64,000 nucleotides of DNA, taken from assembly GCF_037335815.1 (NCBI RefSeq), contig NZ_CP147841.1, forward strand, positions 1,426,001 through 1,490,000, in the 5' to 3' direction. The notes beneath the pieces are model-generated. The model ran no database searches. It saw only the letters and a list, made by a program, of their open reading frames with translations, and was not told where the DNA came from. Position numbers and translations under genes: made by a program. This DNA comes from Salinirubellus litoreus (lineage in GTDB: Archaea > Halobacteriota > Halobacteria > Halobacteriales > Haloarculaceae). Below are positions 32,501 to 40,427 of the stretch, one piece after another (the stretch's first letter is position 1; the number at the start of each line of letters is the position of its first letter).

Positions 32501-32599
32501 GAGCGCCGTACACCGACCGTCGGCGATCGCGACGGCCCGACCTCTACGGTATCCGCGAAACGGGCGGCCCGGGGCGGACCGGCGGTTCCCCCGGAGCCG

Positions 32600-33319
32600 C
32601 TACGGGCCGCTCGGGGCGTCCTCGTGGAGCCGCCAGGCGACCTCGCCCTCCCCGACCGTCTCGACGATCCCCCGGCGCGCCATCTCCTCGAGCACCTCCG
32701 AGAGCCGGCCCGGCTGTGCGATCTCCATCTCGATCCGCTCGACCCGGTGGTACTCCCTGAGCAGGCCGCGTATCTCCTCGGCCGTGTAGGGGCCGTCCGC
32801 GCCCTTCTCCATCACGCCGGTCGTGAGGTCGATCATGTCCTCGATGAAGTTCCACGGGTAGACGATCCAGGCCCACTCGTCGAGGCGCTCGCCCACGAAG
32901 TCGGGCTCGAACTCGCTCGTCCCCAGTAGCTGTAGCGTCGCGGTGCGGACCTCCCCCGGGTCCCGGTCGGTGACGTACTCGTGTGCGCGGCGGATCGAGC
33001 CCCCCGTATCGGCGATGTCGTCCATGACGAGCACGTCCTTGCCCTCGACCGAGCCCTCGGGCATCGGGTATCTGACCGTGGGCTCGCCCGACTTCTGGGC
33101 GGTGCCGACGTAGTGCTCCATCTTCAGGCTCGTGAGGTCGTCGAGCCCGAGGAAGTCACAGATGACCCGCCCGGCGAACCAGCCCCCGCGCGCGAGGGCG
33201 ACGACGACGTCCGGCTCGAACTCCGCGGCCTTCACGTCGTCGCTGACCTCGCGACAGAGGTCGTAGATGTAGTCCCAGTTGGTTATCGTGCACTTGAACT
33301 CGTCCGGGAGATCGGACAT
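32600..33319 (-). CDS. Purine-type phosphoribosyltransferase with an added winged-helix-like tail
   Basis: This is a 239-residue protein. The type I phosphoribosyltransferase core includes VVALARGGWFAGRVICD and the PRPP loop VLVMDDIADTGGS (about 96-108), with a hood region ending near residue 180. It is likely a Gpt/hypoxanthine-xanthine-guanine-type salvage enzyme (base + PRPP to nucleotide + PPi). The last 55 residues (REYHRVERIEMEIAQPGRLSEVLEEMARRGIVETVGEGEVAWRL) look like a small winged helix, absent from plain Gpt enzymes. It could bind DNA or mediate oligomers. Confidence 0.85.
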   Translation of the reverse strand: MSDLPDEFKCTITNWDYIYDLCREVSDDVKAAEFEPDVVVALARGGWFAGRVICDFLGLDDLTSLKMEHYVGTAQKSGEPTVRYPMPEGSVEGKDVLVMDDIADTGGSIRRAHEYVTDRDPGEVRTATLQLLGTSEFEPDFVGERLDEWAWIVYPWNFIEDMIDLTTGVMEKGADGPYTAEEIRGLLREYHRVERIEMEIAQPGRLSEVLEEMARRGIVETVGEGEVAWRLHEDAPSGP

Positions 33320-33738
33320 GCGATGGGGTCACCGGTCGTCGCTCCGGACCGCCGGCAATTAAGCGGTCCGACTCCACGGGACGGACCACCCGATTCGGCT
33401 GCCGCTACGGCCGTCGGGGCGGGCACGCCACGGGGAGTCCGGGTCGCCGACCGGAACGGGCGCGCCCGGACGGGGACCGTCCGGCGCGGTGGCTCGGAGG
33501 ATCGAAAACGGAGAGCACGGGGGAGAGAAGTGCCCTCCAGGGGGAATTGGCCGGCTGACTCCGGCCATCGGAAGGGACGGGGCCGGGGGGTTTAACTGCC
33601 TCGACTCCCGGCACGGGCCATCGATCGCGCTCGCGGTGGACAGTCGCTCGTTCCACCGGAACGTGAGGGACGAACGGCGTGACGGGAGACGAGCGCGTCG
33701 GCGGTACACGGAAGGGATCCCGACCCCTCGTCGGAGTC
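33320..33738. other. Intergenic region without a clear gene
   Basis: The region lies between divergent genes and contains open frames of Arg/Pro-rich composition only. A short AT patch (CAATTAAG near 33356) could be the phosphoribosyltransferase promoter. No repeat or RNA gene was seen. Confidence 0.4.
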
Positions 33739-34197
33739 ATGTGGTTCGACGACTTCGATCACGAGGCGCACGTCGGGCGGGCCATCGAACTCGGCCGCGA
33801 GGCCGCGGAGCGTGGCGACAACCCCTACGGGAGCGTGCTCGTCCGCGAGGACCGAGTGGTCATGGAGGCGCGCAACGCGGTGGTCACGGAGGACGACCTC
33901 GCGGCCCACCCCGAACTCGCGCTCGCGCGGCGGGCGGCACGCGACCTCGACCCGGCGGAGCGAGCCGAGACGGTGCTGTACACCAGCACAGAACCGTGTC
34001 CGATGTGTGCGGGCGGGGTGTACCACGCGGGGCTCGGCGGGGTGGTCTACAGCGTCTCGGCCGAGCGCTCCCGGGAGTTCGGGACGGACCTCGTCGTCCC
34101 GTCGAGCGAGGTGTTCGCGGGCGGGTCGCGGGAGATCCCGGTCGTGGGTCCGGTCCGTGAGGCCGAGGGGGTCGCGCTCCGTCGGGATTACGGATAA
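33739..34197 (+). CDS. Nucleoside/cytidine-deaminase-family zinc enzyme
   Basis: This is a 152-residue CDA-fold deaminase. The zinc motifs are HPE in LAAHPELALAR (usual H-A-E) and PCPMCAG with both Cys. YTSTEPCPMCAGGVYHAGLGGVVYSVS matches guanine-, cytosine- or tRNA-adenosine-type deaminases. The start ATG 33739 gives a normal N-terminus (MWFDDFDHEAHVGRAIELGREAAERGDNPYGSVLV). It is next to a divergent purine phosphoribosyltransferase, which hints at nucleobase salvage, but the substrate is not settled. Confidence 0.88.
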   Translation: MWFDDFDHEAHVGRAIELGREAAERGDNPYGSVLVREDRVVMEARNAVVTEDDLAAHPELALARRAARDLDPAERAETVLYTSTEPCPMCAGGVYHAGLGGVVYSVSAERSREFGTDLVVPSSEVFAGGSREIPVVGPVREAEGVALRRDYG

Positions 34198-34314
34198 CCC
34201 ATACCGGCAACGTGTGGTGGTTGGCGAAACCGGTAGCGGTGTTCTCAACCCCGTTAAACTCGCCCTACGGTTTTTTATGGGTGCCTGCCACATTCCGAAC
34301 GGGGGAGAGCAGAG

Positions 34315-34599
34315 ATGAACCTATACGCCGGATCTGACGGCCGGTACTACACCGACTGGCAGGTCTCCTGGCGCTTCGAGAACGACGAGTGGCGCGCCTG
34401 TATGTGGGATACCGAGGAGGGATGGGAGCTCGTCGAGGAGGAGGAGGAGGAACTGGTGTGGCTCGCCCCGGTCGAGAGGGAGGACCTCCCGGACTGGGCG
34501 GAGCTTCGACCGGAGAGACACGGCACCGTGGTCGTCGACCGCCGCGAGGCGGACGATCACGGGAGAGTAGAGCCGAGAGTAGAGGGAAGAACCGGATAG
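34315..34599 (+). CDS. Small acidic protein of unknown function
   Basis: This is a 94-residue protein beginning MNLYAGSDGRYYTDWQVSWRFENDEWRACMWDTEEGWELVEEEEEE, rich in Trp, Tyr and Glu and strongly acidic. A TTTTTTAT patch lies 38-46 bases before the ATG and GGGGGAGA about 12 bases before it. The C-terminal 25 residues are low complexity. No family recognised. Confidence 0.6.
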   Translation: MNLYAGSDGRYYTDWQVSWRFENDEWRACMWDTEEGWELVEEEEEELVWLAPVEREDLPDWAELRPERHGTVVVDRREADDHGRVEPRVEGRTG

Positions 34600-34658
34600 G
34601 CCGGCCACCGCCCGCGGAACGACAGCAGTTTCTTAGGCGGGGCGGTCGTGGCCGTCGC

Positions 34659-35585
34659 ATGAACGACGCGGACGACGGGGACGAGGCCGCCGTCGAAACC
34701 CGGCGTGCCTGCCTCGTCGACGCCTTCACCGACGAGCCGCTGCGCGGGAACGCCGCCGGAGTGGTCCCGGACGCGGCGGGGTTGACCGACGAACAGATGC
34801 AGTCGATCGCGCGCGAGCTGGGCGCGAGCGAGACGGCGTTTCTCCGTCCCAGCGAGGAGGCCGACCGGCGGGTCCGGTACTTCACCCCGGAGACGGAGGT
34901 CGACCTGTGCGGCCACGCGACCATCGGGAGCCACGCGCTGCTGTACGCCGACAGCACCCTCGAAGCCGGGACGCACACCCTCGCGACGAACGTCGGCGTC
35001 CTGGAGATCGAGGTGGAGTCCGGCGGACGGGTCTGGATGACCCAGGACGACCCCGAGATCCGCGAGGTCGAGATCGGGTACGACCGGCTCGGGTCCGTCC
35101 TGGGGATCGACCCCGAGGCAATGCGCGACGTCGGCGCGGACCTGCCGGTCGCCCACGCGAGCACCGGGCTCCCGTTCCTGGTCGTCCCGGTCAACTTCCT
35201 CGAACACGTCGGCAACGCCGACCCGGACATGCGGGCGATAGAGGAACTGAGCGACGAGTTCGGGGTCGCCGGCGTCTACGTATTCACGTTCGACACGCTC
35301 GACGCCGAGTCGACGCTCCACGCGCGGATGTTCGCCCCGGGCGCGGGCGTCCCCGAGGACCCGGTGACGGGGACGGCCTCGGGGGCCGCCGGGGCGTACC
35401 TCGACCGGTTCGGGGCCGTCGACACGGACGCGATGCGGTTCGAGCAGGGACACTTCCTCGACCGCGACGGGACCGTCCACGTCGAGATCGGCGAGCGGGT
35501 CCGGGTGGGCGGCGACGCCGTCGTCTCCTTCGAGGGTCGCCTGCTCGTCCCCGCCGCGTCGGAGGACGAGATCCTGGAGATCTGA
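34659..35585 (+). CDS. PhzF-family isomerase-like protein
   Basis: This is a 308-residue protein with the twin hot-dog PhzF fold: VDAFTDEPLRGNAAGVV, ELGASETAFL, the VRYFTPETEVDLCGHATIGS segment containing the family's Cys/Gly/His loop, and ARMFAPGAGVPEDPVTGTASGA in the second half. The catalytic Glu of PhzF (in GASETAFL) is present. Most family members have unknown substrates. An 8-residue acidic N-terminus precedes the fold. Confidence 0.9.
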   Translation: MNDADDGDEAAVETRRACLVDAFTDEPLRGNAAGVVPDAAGLTDEQMQSIARELGASETAFLRPSEEADRRVRYFTPETEVDLCGHATIGSHALLYADSTLEAGTHTLATNVGVLEIEVESGGRVWMTQDDPEIREVEIGYDRLGSVLGIDPEAMRDVGADLPVAHASTGLPFLVVPVNFLEHVGNADPDMRAIEELSDEFGVAGVYVFTFDTLDAESTLHARMFAPGAGVPEDPVTGTASGAAGAYLDRFGAVDTDAMRFEQGHFLDRDGTVHVEIGERVRVGGDAVVSFEGRLLVPAASEDEILEI

Positions 35586-35730
35586 GGCCGAACGACCGGC
35601 GTCGGAACGCACCGGGCGGTCGCGGGATCCGGCCCGGGAGAGGACTCCTTACTCGGTAGTGAGTTACTCCCAGGACCGCTTGCTGACGCATTGCGAAGGC
35701 ATAAGGCCGCGCCCGTTACATCCGAGGACG

Positions 35731-38034
35731 ATGCCAGAGCGCGGACGCGAGACTCCGGTCCTGTGGCTGGAACGGGTACGGTCGGAGGACATCGACTCCG
35801 TCGGGGGCAAGGGTGCGTCTCTCGGGGAGATGACTTCCGCCGGACTGCCGGTTCCGCCGGGGTTCGTCGTCACGGCCGAGACCTACCGCTGGTTCATCGA
35901 GGAGACGGGGATCGCCGAGGAGCTGTTCGAGGCCGTCGACGTCGACGCCGACGACTCGACGGCGCTGGCCGACGCCGAGGCCCGGGCCGAGGAGCTCATC
36001 CTCGGGACCGACATGCCGGACGGCCTCCGCGAGGAGATCCTCGAGGCCTACGCCGACCTCGACGACGGGGAGGCGTTCGTCGCCGTACGCTCCTCGGCGA
36101 CCGCCGAGGACCTCCCCGACGCCTCGTTCGCCGGCCAGCAGGAGACGTTCCTCAACGTCACCGGCGAGGACCTCGTCGAGCGCGTCAAGGAGTGCTGGGC
36201 CTCGCTGTTCACCCGGCGGGCGATCTACTACCGGCAGGAACAGGGGTTCGCCCACCGCGACGTGGACATCGCCGTCGTCGTCCAGCGGATGGTCGACGCC
36301 GAGAAGTCCGGCGTGATGTTCACCTCCCACCCCTCGACCGGAGACGACCGGATCATCATCGAGGCCGCGTGGGGGCTCGGCGAGGCCGTCGTCTCCGGGT
36401 CCGTCTCCCCGGACAACTACGTCATCGATCGGGAGACCGGCGAAATAATCGAGGAGACCATCGCCGACAAGAAGACGATGATGGTCAAGGACCCGGAAAC
36501 GGGCGAGACCGTCGAGCGCGAGGTCGAGGCGGATCGACGGGAGGCGCGCGTCCTCGATAGCGACGAGATCGAGCGACTCATCGAACTCGGCGAGACCGCC
36601 GAGAACCACTACGGCGACCCACAGGACGTCGAGTGGGCCCTCGTCGACGGCGAGGTGTTCATGCTCCAGTCCCGGCCGATCACGACGATCTCCGACCCCG
36701 AGGCCGCGGCCGGCGTGACCGACGGGTCGGGGACCTTCGAGGAGCAGGAGGGGAGCGACGGGTCGATGCTCATGAAGGGGCTCGGTGCCTCGCCGGGTAT
36801 CGTCTCGGGGCCCGTTCGCGTGGTGCGAAAGCTCGACCAGCTCGACAAGGTCGGCGAGGGCGACATCATCGTCACGGAGATGACCACCCCCGACATGGTG
36901 CCCGCGATGAAGCGGGCGGCCGGGATCGTCACCGACGAGGGCGGCATGACGTCTCACGCCGCCATCGTCTCGCGCGAACTCGGCGTCCCCGCCGTCGTCG
37001 GCACCGGCGAGGCCGCCTCGACGCTCTCGGACGGACAGGTGGTGACCATCGACGGCGACAAGGGGACCATCACCGAGGGTGCGGCCGAGGAGGAGACGAC
37101 CGAGGAGGACCGACTGGAGGAGATCCGGCCGCAGAACCCGGTCAAACCGATGACGGCCACGGAGGTCAAGGTCAACGTCTCCATCCCGGAGGCGGCCCAC
37201 CGCGCCGCCCAGACGGGTGCGGACGGCGTCGGCCTCCTCCGGATGGAACACATGATCCTCTCGACCGGCGAGACGCCCGACCACTACGTCGAACACCACG
37301 GCGCGGACGCCTACATCGAGGAGATCGTCAACGGCGTCCGGGAGGTCGCTGAGGAGTTCTACCCCCGTCCCGTCCGCGTTCGGACGCTCGACGCCCCGAC
37401 CGACGAGTTCCGCTCGCTCGAGGGGGGCGAGGACGAGCCCCACGAGCACAATCCGATGCTCGGGTACCGGGGCATCCGTCGCTCGCTCGACCGTCCGGAG
37501 GTGTTCGGCCACGAGCTCGAGGCGTTCCGCCGGCTGTTCGACATGGGCTACGACAACGTCGAGGTCATGCTCCCGCTGGTCAACGACGCCGAGGACGTCC
37601 TCCGGGCCCGGAAGCTGATGGAGAACGCGGGGATCGACCCAGAGAAGCGCTCGTGGGGCGTGATGATCGAGACGCCGGCGAGCGCGCTCTCCATCGAGGA
37701 GCTGGCCGAGGCCGGCATCGACTTCGCCTCGTTCGGGACGAACGACCTCACCCAGTACACGCTCGCCGTCGACCGGAACAACGGCAACGTCGCCGACCGC
37801 TTCGACGAACTCCACCCGGCCGTGCTCAACCTCATCGGGGAGGTCATCGAGACCTGCCGGGAGCACGACGTGGCGACCTCGATCTGTGGCCAGGCCGGAT
37901 CGAAGCCCAAGATGGTGGATTTCCTCGTCAACGAGGGCGTCTCCTCGATCTCGGCGAACATCGACGCCGTCCGCGACGTCCAGCACGAGGTCAAGCGCGT
38001 CGAGCAGAAGCTCCTGCTCGACTCCGTCCGGTAG
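35731..38034 (+). CDS. ppsA: Phosphoenolpyruvate synthase
   Basis: This is a 767-residue pyruvate, water dikinase (pyruvate + ATP + H2O to PEP + AMP + Pi), the entry to gluconeogenesis. The N-terminal ATP-grasp half has GGKGASLGEM and VRSSATAEDLPDASFAGQQET. The swivelling phosphohistidine domain has TDEGGMTSHAAIVSRELGVPAVVG with His409. The C-terminal PEP-binding barrel has MLGYRGIRRSLD, FGTNDLTQYTLAVDR and SICGQAGSKP. The family start is met at ATG 35731; an upstream in-frame start overlaps the preceding spacer and is unlikely. Confidence 0.96.
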   Translation: MPERGRETPVLWLERVRSEDIDSVGGKGASLGEMTSAGLPVPPGFVVTAETYRWFIEETGIAEELFEAVDVDADDSTALADAEARAEELILGTDMPDGLREEILEAYADLDDGEAFVAVRSSATAEDLPDASFAGQQETFLNVTGEDLVERVKECWASLFTRRAIYYRQEQGFAHRDVDIAVVVQRMVDAEKSGVMFTSHPSTGDDRIIIEAAWGLGEAVVSGSVSPDNYVIDRETGEIIEETIADKKTMMVKDPETGETVEREVEADRREARVLDSDEIERLIELGETAENHYGDPQDVEWALVDGEVFMLQSRPITTISDPEAAAGVTDGSGTFEEQEGSDGSMLMKGLGASPGIVSGPVRVVRKLDQLDKVGEGDIIVTEMTTPDMVPAMKRAAGIVTDEGGMTSHAAIVSRELGVPAVVGTGEAASTLSDGQVVTIDGDKGTITEGAAEEETTEEDRLEEIRPQNPVKPMTATEVKVNVSIPEAAHRAAQTGADGVGLLRMEHMILSTGETPDHYVEHHGADAYIEEIVNGVREVAEEFYPRPVRVRTLDAPTDEFRSLEGGEDEPHEHNPMLGYRGIRRSLDRPEVFGHELEAFRRLFDMGYDNVEVMLPLVNDAEDVLRARKLMENAGIDPEKRSWGVMIETPASALSIEELAEAGIDFASFGTNDLTQYTLAVDRNNGNVADRFDELHPAVLNLIGEVIETCREHDVATSICGQAGSKPKMVDFLVNEGVSSISANIDAVRDVQHEVKRVEQKLLLDSVR

Positions 38035-38194
38035 CCCGGACGGCACCACGCCGCACCGTGTCACGGGCGGTTCGTCCCCGGGCTCGGCCGCGTGATGACG
38101 TCCGTCCGCCAGTCTCGACACGAGCGGCGCTCGTGGATCCGCCCGGATCGGGACGCGTGCCGATGCCAACAGGCTTAGGACGGGGCTCCGAGTA

Positions 38195-38809
38195 GTGACT
38201 ACCGTGCTGGACGCCGCCGTGATCTGCGGTTCGCTCTCCGTCCTCCCGCCGCCGTCGGTGGCCGTGGTCGACCTCCCGCTGAGCTTCCACCAGGGGATCT
38301 ACCACACGCTCGAGGCGGCCGTCGCCCGGGCGACCGGCCCGCTCGGGCTGGTCATCATCTTCGTCTACTCCTTCCTCATCGCGTTCGTCCTGCCGCTCCC
38401 CTCGGAGGTCGTGCTCGCGACGCCCCTCCGCCTGGGACTACCGTACGCCGTCGAGATCGCGATCATCATGGTGGTCAGCGGGACGGGGAAGGCCTGCGGG
38501 AGCGTCCTCGCGTTCGCCCTCGGCCACCAGGCCAAACAGTCGGGCCCGGTGATCGGCCTGCTACGGCGCTCGCGGTTCGACGTCGTCGCCTGGTCCGAGC
38601 GCCGGACGGTCGAACTCGCCCGAAAGTACGGCTACATCGGCCTCGCGATGGCGCTCTCGGTCCCCTTCTTCCCCGACACGCTCTCGATCTACGCGTTCTC
38701 CGTCCTCGAGGAGGACTACCTGAAGTTCGCGGCGGCGACGTTCGTCGGGAGCGTCGGTCGACTGCTCGTGACCGTCGCTCTGCTCGGCGGGGCCGCGGCC
38801 ATCGTCTGA
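38195..38809 (+). CDS. VTT/DedA-like (YqaA-type) membrane protein
   Basis: This is a 204-residue membrane protein with about five hydrophobic segments and the VTT-domain phrases FVLPLPSEVVLATPLRLG, SGTGKACGSVLAFALGHQAK and LAMALSVPFFPDTLSIYAFSVL. The family is linked to lipid scrambling or membrane homeostasis. The GTG start at 38195 has a CTTAGGA-type TATA element about 20 bases upstream, consistent with a leaderless mRNA; GTG 38204 is an alternative. Confidence 0.82.
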   Translation: MTTVLDAAVICGSLSVLPPPSVAVVDLPLSFHQGIYHTLEAAVARATGPLGLVIIFVYSFLIAFVLPLPSEVVLATPLRLGLPYAVEIAIIMVVSGTGKACGSVLAFALGHQAKQSGPVIGLLRRSRFDVVAWSERRTVELARKYGYIGLAMALSVPFFPDTLSIYAFSVLEEDYLKFAAATFVGSVGRLLVTVALLGGAAAIV

Positions 38810-38901
38810 TTCGACCCCGAGAGTGGACGGGAGTGGGCGGGATTGACGGGATTGGCGGGGTCCAAGCGCGCGTTCTTGCTCCGGGGGAGCGTAGTCGTCG
38901 C

Positions 38902-39588
38902 ATGAACACCAGACGTCTCTCGAGCGGGGCGGTCCTCGGCGGTGTCGTGATACTCGTCGGGCTCGTCCTCCTGCTGCGGACGACCGGCGTCTACGACACC
39001 GGGCCGCTCCTCGGGTACGTCCCGTCGCTGTTCGTCCTCGTGGGGCTGTACGCGCTCGTCGCGAGCGGCTTCCGCAACCTGACCGGCCCGGTACTCGTCG
39101 TGCTCGCGGCGGGCACCTGGCAGCTCGTCGCGCTCGACCTCGTCGCGGGGTCGACCGTGGTCGACCTCTGGCCCGTGCTCGTGATACTCCTCGGCGTCTC
39201 GATCGCGCTCGGGCAGATCCGCCCACGGGCGGCGGGGACCGAGGGCGACTACGTGAACGCGTTTGCGCTGTTCGGCGGCGTCGAGCGCCGGGCCACCTCG
39301 CCGACGTTCCGCGAGGCCGATCTCACCGCCCTGTTCGGCGGGACGACCCTCGACCTCCGCGACGTCGACCGCGAGCCGGGGAGCCCGCCGGTGCGCGTGA
39401 ACGCGACGGTGCTGTTCGGCGCGGCCGAGATCGTCGCCCCGAGGGAGTGGAACGTCCAGTTCGACGCGCTCCCGATCCTCGGCGGCGTGGAGGACTCGCG
39501 GCTCCGGGACGCGGGTGAGGGACACGAGGAGGTCGACCTCGTGGTGAGCGGGTTCGTCGCCTTCGGCGGCATCGAACTGAAGGACTGA
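38902..39588 (+). CDS. LiaF/YvqF-like membrane protein
   Basis: This is a 228-residue protein. Four hydrophobic helices lie in the first 110 residues, followed by a soluble beta-rich domain of the LiaF C-terminal type (YVNAFALFGGVERRATSPTFREADLTALFGGTTLDLRDV...VNATVLFGAAEIVAPREWNV). In bacteria such proteins modulate envelope-stress signalling; in haloarchaea the role is unknown. No two-component genes are adjacent. Confidence 0.82.
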   Translation: MNTRRLSSGAVLGGVVILVGLVLLLRTTGVYDTGPLLGYVPSLFVLVGLYALVASGFRNLTGPVLVVLAAGTWQLVALDLVAGSTVVDLWPVLVILLGVSIALGQIRPRAAGTEGDYVNAFALFGGVERRATSPTFREADLTALFGGTTLDLRDVDREPGSPPVRVNATVLFGAAEIVAPREWNVQFDALPILGGVEDSRLRDAGEGHEEVDLVVSGFVAFGGIELKD

Positions 39589-39700
39589 ACCGCCGACCAC
39601 CGGCCCGCCGATGCGATCGCTCTCTCACTTCTTTCAGTTTCACCCCGCCCGGCACAGCCTCAATAGCAGGGCCGCCCGGTCGTCGGCCGGGTGATCGTCC

Positions 39701-40123
39701 GTGACAGGGACGACTGGAACGGTGGACTGGTTCGAGATACCGGTCGAGGACGTGGACCGGGCGAGGGAGTTCTACGCGACGGTGCTCGGCTGTGAGTTCG
39801 CGGTCGACGAGGACGCCGGGGGGTCGTATCCGATGTTCACGGCCGAAGACGGCGACGTCACGGGGGCACTGACACCCGTCGGGGAGCATCCGGTCGGTGA
39901 GGAGGGGACGCGGGTGGCGTACACGACCGGCGACTCGGGTCCGCTCGTCTACCTGGCCGTCGAGGATCTCCAGTCGGCGCTCGCGGCCGTCGAACCCGCG
40001 GGCGGGGAGGTCCGGGCCGGTCCCCAGGAGACGGCTGACGGGGCTAGCTACGGGATACTCACGGATCCAGCAGGGAACCGTATCGGGCTCATGTCTCGCG
40101 GTTCGGGGAGTAACACGAGTTAG
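39701..40123 (+). CDS. VOC-family (glyoxalase/bleomycin-resistance fold) protein
   Basis: This is a 140-residue protein from GTG 39701, with two beta-alpha-beta-beta-beta units: VDWFEIPVEDVDRAREFYATVLGCEF and LVYLAVEDLQSALAAVEPAGGEV, ending ILTDPAGNRIGLM. Metal-binding Glu positions are plausible but not certain. The family spans glyoxalases, dioxygenases and resistance proteins; the substrate is unknown. Confidence 0.85.
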   Translation: MTGTTGTVDWFEIPVEDVDRAREFYATVLGCEFAVDEDAGGSYPMFTAEDGDVTGALTPVGEHPVGEEGTRVAYTTGDSGPLVYLAVEDLQSALAAVEPAGGEVRAGPQETADGASYGILTDPAGNRIGLMSRGSGSNTS

Positions 40124-40427
40124 TAACGGTCGGACGGGTCCGGGAGTGTGACATCTCGACCGCGACTTTTTTCTCGACCCGCGGAGTAGTCCCGAGCGTG
40201 ATCCGACGGCTCGCGTTCACGTTTACCCGCGGTATGCGCACGCTCGCGTAGCCGTCGCCGTCGGCAGACCGTTCCTTCCGAGGTGTTCCACCCCTCGCTT
40301 TCGAGACACTCCGTGCCTCCCGGCTCTCATACGGCCGTGCCGGACCGCGAAACCGATGGCCTTCGTCCGTATCGCCCACGAACGACGGACCGGCGGGTTT
40401 TACGCCCGCCACACCAGAGAAACCGAT
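40124..40427. other. Intergenic region before metG
   Basis: About 300 bases without a protein-like frame. A TTTTTT patch at about 40168 and the phrase GTTTACCCGC near 40221 are possible promoter remnants. No riboswitch-like fold was recognised by eye. Confidence 0.35.

Noticed and set aside
35716..38169. Uninterrupted 817-codon frame antisense to ppsA
   Set aside because: A codon-bias shadow: ppsA on the plus strand matches its family end to end, and the antisense text shows no domain.
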